Source: Deltaproteobacteria bacterium (GTDB taxonomy: Bacteria > Desulfobacterota > Desulfuromonadia > Desulfuromonadales > Geothermobacteraceae). From it: a stretch of 16,656 nucleotides of DNA. Of the stretch, positions 6,575 through 14,973 are shown piece after piece. Where the stretch lies: positions 1-16,656 of the forward strand of contig RFIO01000079.1 of assembly GCA_003695205.1 (NCBI GenBank), written 5' to 3'. Position 1 is the stretch's first letter, and each line of letters starts with the position of its first letter. The translations under genes were made by a program, and so were the position numbers. The notes under the pieces are model-generated. The model worked only from the letters and a program-made list of their open reading frames with translations. It was not told the origin of the DNA and ran no database searches.

Positions 6575-8339
6575 CCTGCCTCCCGGTCTGATCATGATCC
6601 TCGGAGCGCTGCCCGCTTTTTGGCTCCGGGGCCGCGTCAAAGGCACCTGGATGTTGCTGGTGCCGGTGGTCAGTTTCGCTTATCTTCTGACCCTGCCGCA
6701 CGGCCAGCTGTTGACCATCCCTTTCATGGGTATTGACCTGCAGCTGGCGCGGGTTGACCGCCTCAGCCTGATTTTCGGCTATATCTTCCACCTGGTAGCC
6801 TTCATTTCCAACCTCTACGCCTGGCACGTTGAGGATCGCAGCCAGAACGTCGCCGGTCTTATCTACGCTGGCGCGGCTGTAGGGGCAGTCTTTGCCGGCG
6901 ACCTGTTCACTCTCTTCGTGTTCTGGGAGCTGCTGACCATCAGCGCCTCCTTCCTGATTCTGGCGAGGGGGACCGAACGGGCGCTGGCCAGTGGCTTTCG
7001 CTACTTCATGGTGCACGTCGCCGGCGGGTTGTGTCTTCTGGCCGGCATCCTGCTGCATGTCCATGCCACCGGCAGCGCCGCCTTCAACTTCATCGGTCTT
7101 GGTACCACCGGTGCCCTGCTGATCTTTATTGGCTTCGGAGTCAACTGCGCCTGGCCGTTCCTGCACTCCTGGCTGACCGATTCCTATCCGGAAGCCACGG
7201 TCACAGGCACCATCTTCCTGTCCGCCTTCACTACCAAGACGGCGGTTTACGCCCTGGCCAGGGCCTTCCCCGGGACTGAAGCCCTGATCTGGATCGGTGT
7301 CGCCATGGCCGCCTTCCCGATTTTCTACGCGGTCATCGAGAACGACCTGCGTCGGGTGTTGGCCTACAGTCTGATCAACCAGGTCGGTTTCATGGTGGTC
7401 GGCATCGGGATCGGTACCGAGCTGGCCATCAACGGTGCGGTGGCTCACGCCTTCAACGATATCCTGTTCAAGGGTCTGCTCTTCATGACCATGGGAGCGG
7501 TGATGTACCGGACCGGCAAGATCAACGCTACCGACCTGGGCGGCCTGTACAAGTCGATGCCCTGGACCTGCGGCTTCTGTATCGTCGGGGCCGCGTCGAT
7601 CTCGGCTTTTCCGCTCTTTTCCGGCTTCGTCAGCAAGTCGATGGTCATGGAGGCGGCGGCACACGGGGACATGCGCCTGGTCTGGTTCGTCCTGCTCTTT
7701 GCTTCGGCCGGCGTGTTCCACCACGCCGGGATCAAGATTCCCTTTTTCGCCTTCTTCTCCCACGATTCCGGGTTGCGCTGCAAGGAGGCTCCCCGGCACA
7801 TGTTGCTCGCCATGGGACTGACTGCCGTTCTGTGTGTCTTCATCGGCAGTTTCCCGGGTTATCTGTACAAGCTGCTGCCCTACGCCACGGACTACCAGCC
7901 CTACACTGCCAGCCACGTAATTGCCCAGACCCAGTTGCTCTTCTTCTCGGCCCTGGCTTTCACCCTGCTGCTGCTGGCCGGGATCTACCCGCCCGAAATC
8001 CGTTCGGTCAACCTCGATGCCGACTGGGTCTACCGCCGTGGTGGAGTCCTGGTCTACCGGGCCTGTGACCGCATCTTCAACGGGCTCAACGACTGGGCCA
8101 ACGAGATTTTCGGCAAGCGCCTGCCGCATGTACTGGCGCGGTTTTTCGAACGGCCGGGGGGCAACGTACAGAAGCATGTGCTGCGGTTGGCGGCGGAGAT
8201 GTCGGGGGACCTGCCGGAGTTGAAGAAACTCGAGGAAGATGCCGAAAAACGCTGCCGTACCGGCGCCTATCCGATTGGGCTGAGCGTGCTTCTGGCCGTG
8301 CTTTTCCTCGGCGGCATGGCGGTGCTTTACCTGATCTGA
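6561..8339 (+). CDS. Third, enlarged MrpD/NuoL-type antiporter subunit lacking the TM7 Lys
   Basis: A 592-aa proton_antipo_M family protein. Conserved channel residues E123 (FVFWELLTIS, TM5), K226 (TTKTAVYALA, TM8) and K359 (GFVSKSMVM, TM12) are present. The TM7 position that is Lys in the other two copies is Asn here (N195 in GFGVNCAWPFLHSWLT). A C-terminal extension of about 100 residues (NLDADWVYRRGG, then a charged segment up to a final hydrophobic helix) resembles the end of NuoL-type subunits. The start is ATG 6561, inside the preceding gene, with GGAG 4 nt upstream; the open frame further upstream is a shadow of the 90-aa gene. The usp gene follows after 7 nt. Probably the distal channel unit of the same complex. 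Confidence 0.9.
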   Translation: MTSASLPPGLIMILGALPAFWLRGRVKGTWMLLVPVVSFAYLLTLPHGQLLTIPFMGIDLQLARVDRLSLIFGYIFHLVAFISNLYAWHVEDRSQNVAGLIYAGAAVGAVFAGDLFTLFVFWELLTISASFLILARGTERALASGFRYFMVHVAGGLCLLAGILLHVHATGSAAFNFIGLGTTGALLIFIGFGVNCAWPFLHSWLTDSYPEATVTGTIFLSAFTTKTAVYALARAFPGTEALIWIGVAMAAFPIFYAVIENDLRRVLAYSLINQVGFMVVGIGIGTELAINGAVAHAFNDILFKGLLFMTMGAVMYRTGKINATDLGGLYKSMPWTCGFCIVGAASISAFPLFSGFVSKSMVMEAAAHGDMRLVWFVLLFASAGVFHHAGIKIPFFAFFSHDSGLRCKEAPRHMLLAMGLTAVLCVFIGSFPGYLYKLLPYATDYQPYTASHVIAQTQLLFFSALAFTLLLLAGIYPPEIRSVNLDADWVYRRGGVLVYRACDRIFNGLNDWANEIFGKRLPHVLARFFERPGGNVQKHVLRLAAEMSGDLPELKKLEEDAEKRCRTGAYPIGLSVLLAVLFLGGMAVLYLI

Positions 8340-8346
8340 GGTGGAA

Positions 8347-8826
8347 ATGAGCGACCAAAATATTCTGGTGGCTGTCGACGAAACCGGGGCGACCGAGCGG
8401 GTGCTCGACTACCTGACTCCATTCGTGCTGGCCCGGCCCGAATGTCGGCTGCACCTGGTCTGTGTCGCCGAAGGAGTTCCGGCCGACAGCCAGGAACTGG
8501 CAGCGCTGGAGAAGGGCGAACCCTTCCCGGAACTGCATGGCGATGTCGATCATCGCAAGCAGATCGAATCCCTGATGCAGGCCCTGGACAGGGCCGTTGA
8601 GCGGCTGAAGGCCGCCGGGATCGCCGAGGAGCGCATCAGCCGGCAGCTGCGTGGCGAACGTGGCGGTGTGGCCGCCGACCTGCTTGAGGAGGCCGTGCGT
8701 CACGGGTGCTCCACCCTGGTGGTTGGCCGCCATCGAGGCGAACGTCTGAGGCACTTCCTCTTTGGCAGCACGGCCGCGCGTCTGCTTGAAGATCTCAGTG
8801 ACATGGTCCTCTGGGTTGTCCCCTGA
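8347..8826 (+). CDS. Universal stress protein family (UspA domain)
   Basis: A 159-aa single-domain Usp protein. Visible features are the first strand NILVAVDETGATERVLDYL with the nucleotide-site Asp (D11), an alpha-helix-rich centre, and the C-terminal VVGRHRGERLRHFLFGSTAARLLE followed by the last strand MVLWVVP. ATP-binding members have G-2x-G-9x-G-[ST]; here it reads G-3x-G-8x-G-S, with Arg where the second Gly is expected, so nucleotide binding may be altered. GAGGTGG overlaps the stop of the third antiporter subunit and serves as the Shine-Dalgarno sequence for ATG 8347; GTG 8341 is a less likely start. Its position suggests a cytoplasmic regulator or sensor of the antiporter, as Usp domains are often linked to ion transporters. 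Confidence 0.9.
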   Translation: MSDQNILVAVDETGATERVLDYLTPFVLARPECRLHLVCVAEGVPADSQELAALEKGEPFPELHGDVDHRKQIESLMQALDRAVERLKAAGIAEERISRQLRGERGGVAADLLEEAVRHGCSTLVVGRHRGERLRHFLFGSTAARLLEDLSDMVLWVVP

Positions 8827-9958
8827 CCCGACGGCCCGGCCCGGGCTCTATCTGCATATCCCGTTCTGCCGTCGCAAGTGTCCCTACTGCGACTTCTACT
8901 CCCGTGCCGACCGTGTGGAGCTGATCCCCGATTATCACCTTTTGCTGACCCGGCAGCTGGAGCTGTTCGTCGCCGAGGGCTGGGACCAGCCCTTTGAAAC
9001 CGTCTTTTTCGGTGGCGGCACGCCTTCTCTTCTGTCGGCAAAACAGGTCGCGACCGTGCTTGAGGCGGCCGCAGCCGAGCCCGGCCTGACCGCTGATGCC
9101 GAAATCAGCCTGGAGGTCAACCCGGGAACCATCGAGGCGTCAGACCTGTCAGAGTTGTGTCGGGCCGGTGCCAATCGCCTCTCCATCGGTGTGCAAAGCT
9201 TTGACGACGCCCGTTTGCGCCAGCTGGGGCGCCTGCACGATGCCGCCGGCGCCATCGGGGCGGTTGACCAGGCACGCCGGGCCGGGTTCAACAATATCTC
9301 CATCGACCTGATGTTCGCTCTGCCGAATCAGACTGTCGAGGAACTCGAGGCGGATCTCGGGTCTGCCCTGAGCCTGGAAACCGAACATCTGTCGATCTAC
9401 GGCTACAGTCTCGAGGAGGGCTCCGCCTGGGCCGGGCGCCCGGACCGGGCACCAGTCGACGAGGAGATCTATGCCCGCATGTACGAGATACTGCATGAAC
9501 GTCTGGACCAGGCCGGTTTCAGGCATTATGAAATCTCCAATTTCGCCCGTCCGGGTCGCGAGTGCCGTCACAACCTCGGCTACTGGCGCCGAAGGCCGAG
9601 TCTGGGACTGGGGGCAGGCGCCCACGGGTTTCAGGCTTCAGGCTGGGGGCGGCGTTTCTGGACGCCGCCGGATTTGGACCGGTTCGCGACGGCACTTGAG
9701 CGAGGTGAGAATCCGGCCGCTGACCTTGAGTGTTTCGATCGCGAAGGCGCCATGCGGGAATATGTCTATCTCGCGCTGCGTACCGCCGACGGGATCGACG
9801 AGGACGAATTCGTCAGCCGCTTCGGCATTGCCTTTGATGAATTCTTTTCAGAACCTTTGCAGAAGCTGTCCGGCCGGATGGAGCGCGAGGCCGGGCGCTG
9901 GTACCTGCCCTGGAAGTCCTGGCTTGTCTACGATCGCCTGGTCGCGCAATTTCTCTGA
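8816..9958 (+). CDS. hemW: HemW, radical-SAM heme chaperone (formerly HemN-like)
   Basis: A 380-aa radical SAM protein. The cluster motif CRRKCPYC gives Cys18, Cys22 and Cys25 (CxxxCxxC) and is followed by DFYS. The fourth Cys of true coproporphyrinogen dehydrogenase HemN is missing, which places it in the HemW group that binds heme and delivers it to target proteins. Other landmarks are FFGGGTPSLL, EVNPGTIE, RLSIGVQSFDD, SIDLMFALPNQT, HYEISNFARPGRECRHNLGYW and a C-terminal winged-helix-like HemN_C domain. The most likely start is TTG 8816, 11 nt inside the usp gene, giving the usual short N-terminus before GLYLHIPFC; no strong Shine-Dalgarno sequence is seen. It appears to be the last gene of the antiporter transcript. 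No terminator is visible directly after it. Confidence 0.92.
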   Translation: MSPDPTARPGLYLHIPFCRRKCPYCDFYSRADRVELIPDYHLLLTRQLELFVAEGWDQPFETVFFGGGTPSLLSAKQVATVLEAAAAEPGLTADAEISLEVNPGTIEASDLSELCRAGANRLSIGVQSFDDARLRQLGRLHDAAGAIGAVDQARRAGFNNISIDLMFALPNQTVEELEADLGSALSLETEHLSIYGYSLEEGSAWAGRPDRAPVDEEIYARMYEILHERLDQAGFRHYEISNFARPGRECRHNLGYWRRRPSLGLGAGAHGFQASGWGRRFWTPPDLDRFATALERGENPAADLECFDREGAMREYVYLALRTADGIDEDEFVSRFGIAFDEFFSEPLQKLSGRMEREAGRWYLPWKSWLVYDRLVAQFL

Positions 9959-9988
9959 TTTAGCGTTGGAATTTGCCTTCCGGTCACC

Positions 9989-10017
9989 TTGACAACCCCC
10001 GGGGCCGTTGTTATGTT
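9989..10017 (+). promoter_or_regulatory. Sigma70-like promoter of the hrcA operon
   Basis: A perfect TTGACA (9989-9994), a 17-nt spacer and TATGTT (10012-10017) lie just upstream of the CIRCE element. Predicted transcription start is near 10024-10025, directly abutting the operator. This is a vegetative-type promoter under HrcA control rather than an obvious sigma32 promoter. Confidence 0.8.
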
Positions 10018-10025
10018 GTACGCCG

Positions 10026-10052
10026 CTAGCACTCTGGGGCAAAGAGTGCTAA
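10026..10052 (+). promoter_or_regulatory. CIRCE operator (HrcA binding site)
   Basis: CTAGCACTC, a 9-nt spacer (TGGGGCAAA) and GAGTGCTAA match the CIRCE consensus TTAGCACTC-N9-GAGTGCTAA with one mismatch in the first base. It begins at or just after the predicted transcription start, where bound HrcA blocks initiation. In the mRNA the same inverted repeat forms a hairpin at the extreme 5' end. Confidence 0.95.
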
Positions 10053-10059
10053 AAGGTGA

Positions 10060-10077
10060 GCCCGGCAACCGCCGGGC
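10060..10077 (+). other. GC-rich hairpin in the hrcA leader
   Basis: GCCCGGC (10060-10066), loop AACC, GCCGGGC (10071-10077): a perfect 7-bp stem in the untranslated leader downstream of CIRCE. Its 3' arm can alternatively pair with 10087-10092 (CCGGGC with GCCCGG, 6 bp), which would disrupt the terminator-like hairpin that follows. The pairing is seen directly; the regulatory role is inferred. Confidence 0.5.
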
Positions 10078-10090
10078 AGCTGTTACGCCC

Positions 10091-10117
10091 GGGCCGGTTC
10101 ATCCGGCTCAGTTTTTT
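10091..10117 (+). terminator. Terminator-like hairpin (candidate attenuator) in the hrcA leader
   Basis: GGGCCGG (10091-10097), loop TTCAT, CCGGCTC (10103-10109) form a 7-bp stem including one G-U pair. It is followed after two bases by six T residues (10112-10117), all upstream of the hrcA ATG and downstream of promoter and CIRCE. It looks like a moderate intrinsic terminator in the leader. It could attenuate the operon, end read-through from hemW, or simply be a chance structure in GC-rich DNA. Confidence 0.4.
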
Positions 10118-10131
10118 CGGGGCCTTGCACC

Positions 10132-11172
10132 ATGACGACGGAGCTTTCGGAACGCAATCGCACCATTCTCGAGGCGATCATCGAGGAGCATATCGCCACG
10201 GCCGAACCGGTCGGTTCGCGCACGGTGGCGCGCCGCCATCCGATGGGGCTGTCGCCGGCGACCATCCGCAACGTCATGGCCGATCTCGAAGACCTCGGCT
10301 ATCTGCGGTCGCCACATACCTCCGCGGGGCGGGTGCCGACCGAAAAAGGCTACCGCTTTTATGTCGACACCCTGCTGCAGGTGCGGCAGCTGACCCAGAA
10401 GGAGCAGAAGCAACTCAGCAGCAGCTACCAGCTGCGCGGTCACAAGGTCGAGGAAGTGTTGCGCGACGTCAGTCGCAGCCTTTCGTCGATTTCGCGCTAT
10501 ACCGGGCTGGTGATGGCGCCGCGCATGGAGACTACCGTCTTTCGCCACATCGAGTTCCTGCCCCTGTCGCAGGGGAGGATCCTGGTGATTCTGGTGACTC
10601 GCAGCGGCCTGGTGCAGAACAAGATCATCGAAACCGGCGAACCGCTGACGCCCCGGGAGCTGGAGCAGATCTCCAACTACCTGAACCGTACCCTGACCGG
10701 TCTGCCGATCCATGAGGTCAAGGAGAAGATCTTTGCCGAAATGCAGCGGGAGAAAGCGCGTTACGATCAGCTGTTGGCCAAAACACTGACGCTGTCGCGC
10801 CAGGCCCTGCAGGGCAACCTGGATGGCGAGGTCTTCATCGAGGGGACCAGCAACATTCTCGATCAGCCGGAGTTCGCCAACGTCGAAACCATGCGTGAGC
10901 TCTTTCGCGCCTTTGAGCAGAAGGGCCGGTTGATCGATTTGCTGACCCGCAGCCAGCAGGCCGAAGGGGTGCAGATCTTCATCGGCAGCGAAACAGGACT
11001 GGAGGGGATCGACGGCTGCAGCCTGATCACCTCCCATTACAGCAACAGGCGCGGTACCATCGGGGCCCTCGGAGTCATCGGTCCGAGCCGGATGAACTAC
11101 AGCGCCGTCATCCCGATCGTCGACTATACCGCCCGCCTGCTGAGCCAGATGCTCGAGGGCGATATCGAATAG
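10132..11172 (+). CDS. hrcA: HrcA, heat-inducible transcription repressor
   Basis: A 346-aa protein of usual HrcA length. It has an N-terminal winged helix-turn-helix (EPVGSRTVARRHPMGLSPATIRNVMADLEDLGYL at about residues 25-60, then SAGRVPTEKGYRFYVDTLL) and the GAF-like dimerisation domain. Typical C-terminal features are GTSNILDQPEF and the end segment GALGVIGPSRMNYSAVIPIVDYTARLLSQML. HrcA binds CIRCE and is kept active by the GroE chaperonin, so unfolded protein releases repression. The operator in front of its own gene indicates autoregulation. The ATG at 10132 has only a weak GGGG 9 nt upstream. The stop TAG overlaps the grpE Shine-Dalgarno sequence, and grpE follows after 13 nt. Confidence 0.97.
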   Translation: MTTELSERNRTILEAIIEEHIATAEPVGSRTVARRHPMGLSPATIRNVMADLEDLGYLRSPHTSAGRVPTEKGYRFYVDTLLQVRQLTQKEQKQLSSSYQLRGHKVEEVLRDVSRSLSSISRYTGLVMAPRMETTVFRHIEFLPLSQGRILVILVTRSGLVQNKIIETGEPLTPRELEQISNYLNRTLTGLPIHEVKEKIFAEMQREKARYDQLLAKTLTLSRQALQGNLDGEVFIEGTSNILDQPEFANVETMRELFRAFEQKGRLIDLLTRSQQAEGVQIFIGSETGLEGIDGCSLITSHYSNRRGTIGALGVIGPSRMNYSAVIPIVDYTARLLSQMLEGDIE

Positions 11173-11185
11173 GAGGCCAGGCAAC

Positions 11186-11812
11186 GTGGCACGCAAGAAG
11201 AAACAGCAAACCGAGACCGAAGCTTCGGTCGAACCGGCCGAAACCCTTTCGGTCGAGGATGAACAGCCCCGGGAAGGGGAAGGCCAGCCCGACCTGACGG
11301 CCGAACTGGACGCGGCGCGCGAAGAGGCGCGCAAGAACTGGGATCTCTATCTGCGCAGTCAGGCGGACCTGGAGAACTACCGCAAGCGGGTGCAGCGGGA
11401 AAAGCAGGAAATGGCTCGCTTCGCCAACGAAGGCCTGCTGCGTGACCTGCTGCCGGTCATCGACAATCTGCAGCGCGCGGTCGACCATGCCCGCGAACAG
11501 CAGAACGATGCCGGCGCCCTGATCGAAGGGGTGGAAATGACCCTGGGGCAGTTTGCCAGCACCCTTGAAAAGTTCGGGGTGACACCGGTCGAGGCGGCCG
11601 GCAAACCCTTCGACCCTGCCCTGCACGAGGCGATGGGACAGATGGTGTCCGCGGATATGCCTTCCAATCACGTGGCGCAGGAACTGCAAAAAGGTTACCG
11701 ACTGCACGACCGCCTGCTGCGGCCGGCACTTGTCATGGTGAGCAAGGCGCCGGAAGTGGATGCCGAGGCGGCAGCGGATGACGGAACCGACGACGAAACC
11801 GAACAGAACTGA
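11186..11812 (+). CDS. grpE: GrpE, nucleotide exchange factor for DnaK
   Basis: A 208-aa GrpE: a low-complexity acidic N-terminus (residues 1-50), a long coiled-coil helix (ELDAAREEARKNWDLYLRSQADLENYRKRVQREK), a four-helix bundle and the C-terminal beta domain. That domain contains the diagnostic FGVTPVEAAGKPFDPALHEAM and VAQELQKGYRLHDRLLRPALVMVSK. GrpE dimers release ADP from DnaK and act as a thermosensor through the coiled coil. It starts at GTG 11186, 9 nt after AGGAGG (11171-11176), which overlaps the hrcA stop codon. dnaK begins 27 nt after its stop. The acidic C-terminal tail (DAEAAADDGTDDETEQN) resembles that of dnaK. Confidence 0.97.
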   Translation: MARKKKQQTETEASVEPAETLSVEDEQPREGEGQPDLTAELDAAREEARKNWDLYLRSQADLENYRKRVQREKQEMARFANEGLLRDLLPVIDNLQRAVDHAREQQNDAGALIEGVEMTLGQFASTLEKFGVTPVEAAGKPFDPALHEAMGQMVSADMPSNHVAQELQKGYRLHDRLLRPALVMVSKAPEVDAEAAADDGTDDETEQN

Positions 11813-11839
11813 TACCGAATATCGAGGAGGATACGTACC

Positions 11840-13735
<1,896 letters not shown>

Positions 13736-13742
13736 CCCCTCC

Positions 13743-13774
13743 GGGCCGGGGCGTCCGGCGCCCCGGCCCTTTTT
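13743..13774 (+). terminator. Intrinsic terminator between dnaK and dnaJ
   Basis: GGGCCGGGGC (13743-13752) pairs perfectly with GCCCCGGCCC (13760-13769). One more G-C pair inside (13753-13759) leaves a 5-nt loop, and five T residues follow (13770-13774). This is a strong, nearly all-GC stem immediately after the dnaK stop, so it probably ends most transcripts before dnaJ. Confidence 0.85.
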
Positions 13775-13820
13775 CTGTCCGCGCCATTCGAGAACGGCTC
13801 TTTGCTGGCGCGACCACGGC

Positions 13821-13827
13821 GGTGATC
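13821..13827 (+). promoter_or_regulatory. Extended ribosome-binding site of dnaJ
   Basis: GGTGATC lies 4 nt before the TTG at 13832. It pairs with the 3' end of 16S rRNA through the part downstream of the usual GGAGG core (full complement TAAGGAGGTGATC), which explains both the short spacing and the lack of a classical AGGAG. Confidence 0.45.
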
Positions 13828-13831
13828 AATT

Positions 13832-14941
13832 TTGGCCAAACGCGACTACTACGAGATTCTCGGGGTCAACCGCAACGCCAGCGAGGCCGAAATCAAGAAA
13901 GCCTACCGACGCCTGGCGGTTCAGTACCATCCCGACAAGAATCCCGACGATCCTCAGGCCGAAGAGAAGTTCAAGGAGATCTCCGAGGCCTACGCTGTTC
14001 TGTCAGACGCCCAGAAGCGCGCCAACTACGACCAGTTCGGCCATGCCGGCGTCGAGGGCATGGGCGGCTTCTCCTCCGGCGGGTTCTCCGGCAGCCCGTT
14101 CGAAGACATCTTCGGTGACATTTTCGGTGATATCTTTGGTGGAGGGTCCCGGCGCAGCAGCCGCGGTCGCCGCGGAGACGACCTGCGCTACAACCTGACC
14201 ATCAGTTTCGAAGAGGCCGCCTTCGGCCTGGAAACCAAGGTTCAGATTCCCCGGCACCAGACCTGTGAAGCCTGCGGCGGCAGCGGCGCCCGGGCCGGCA
14301 CATCGCCCCGTACCTGCCCCACCTGTCGCGGTGCCGGGCAGGTGCGCTACCAGCAGGGCTTTTTCTCCCTGACCCGCCCCTGTCCCGATTGCGAAGGCGA
14401 AGGAAGGGTCATCGACGATCCCTGCCGCGAGTGCCACGGTTCCGGGCGGGTACGCGGCAAGAAGACCATCTCCCTGAAGATTCCCGCCGGTGTCGAAACC
14501 GGCAACCGGCTCAAGCTCGCCGGGGAAGGGGAGCCGGGAACGGGCGGCGGCCCTCCCGGCGATCTCTACGTGGTCATCACCGTCAGGGAGCATCCTATCT
14601 TCCAGCGCGAGGGCAATGACGTTATCTGTGAACTGCCCGTCTCCTTCAGCCAGGCCGCCCTCGGTCACGAGTTTGAAGTGCCGACCCTGGAGGGGAAGGT
14701 CAAGCTGAAGATCCCGGCGGGTACCCAGACCGGCAAGGTCTTCAAGCTTGCCGGCAAGGGCATCCCGGTGCTACAGGGCTATGGTCGGGGGGATCAGCTC
14801 GTAGTGATACGGGTCGAGACGCCGACGAAGCTGACGCCGCGCCAGCGCGAACTGCTGGAGGAGTTCGCCCGCGAGGGGGGCGAAGATATTCATCCCATGG
14901 GCAAAAGCTTTTTTGATAAGGTGAAGGAACTTTTCGGCTGA
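13832..14941 (+). CDS. dnaJ: DnaJ, Hsp40 co-chaperone
   Basis: A 369-aa type I Hsp40. The J domain (KRDYYEILGVNRNASEAEIK...) has the HPD triad at residues 33-35, which stimulates the DnaK ATPase. A short Gly/Phe region carries the usual repeated DIFGDIFGDIFGG motif. Four CxxCxGxG zinc-binding repeats follow from C145 (CEACGGSG, CPTCRGAG, CPDCEGEG, CRECHGSG), and the C-terminal substrate-binding domains complete the protein. It starts at TTG 13832 with a GGTGATC ribosome-binding site; the other conceivable starts are out of frame. The 57 nt between the terminator and the start contain no convincing promoter, so expression probably depends on read-through from dnaK. Confidence 0.97.
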   Translation: MAKRDYYEILGVNRNASEAEIKKAYRRLAVQYHPDKNPDDPQAEEKFKEISEAYAVLSDAQKRANYDQFGHAGVEGMGGFSSGGFSGSPFEDIFGDIFGDIFGGGSRRSSRGRRGDDLRYNLTISFEEAAFGLETKVQIPRHQTCEACGGSGARAGTSPRTCPTCRGAGQVRYQQGFFSLTRPCPDCEGEGRVIDDPCRECHGSGRVRGKKTISLKIPAGVETGNRLKLAGEGEPGTGGGPPGDLYVVITVREHPIFQREGNDVICELPVSFSQAALGHEFEVPTLEGKVKLKIPAGTQTGKVFKLAGKGIPVLQGYGRGDQLVVIRVETPTKLTPRQRELLEEFAREGGEDIHPMGKSFFDKVKELFG

Positions 14942-14973
14942 GAGCCGTTGCATTTCTCTTCAAGGAGCGGGCC

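Noticed and set aside
6540..8177. A 545-codon open frame opposite the third antiporter subunit
   Set aside because: Its composition (Gln, Gly, Asp, His and Val rich, without hydrophobic structure) is the expected antisense of a membrane protein; similar frames lie opposite the other subunits.
645..8339. Complex I or an energy-converting hydrogenase operon
   Set aside because: NuoK- and NuoL/M-like subunits are present, but there is no NuoB/C/D/H/I-like, hydrogenase or ferredoxin-like gene, and the MnhE/F/G/B subunits are specific to Mrp/Mbh antiporter modules.
14101..14150. Tandem repeat inside dnaJ encoding DIFGDIFGDIFGG
   Set aside because: The repeated DIF motif in the Gly/Phe region is a normal feature of DnaJ, also found in E. 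coli, so it is not a novel repeat.
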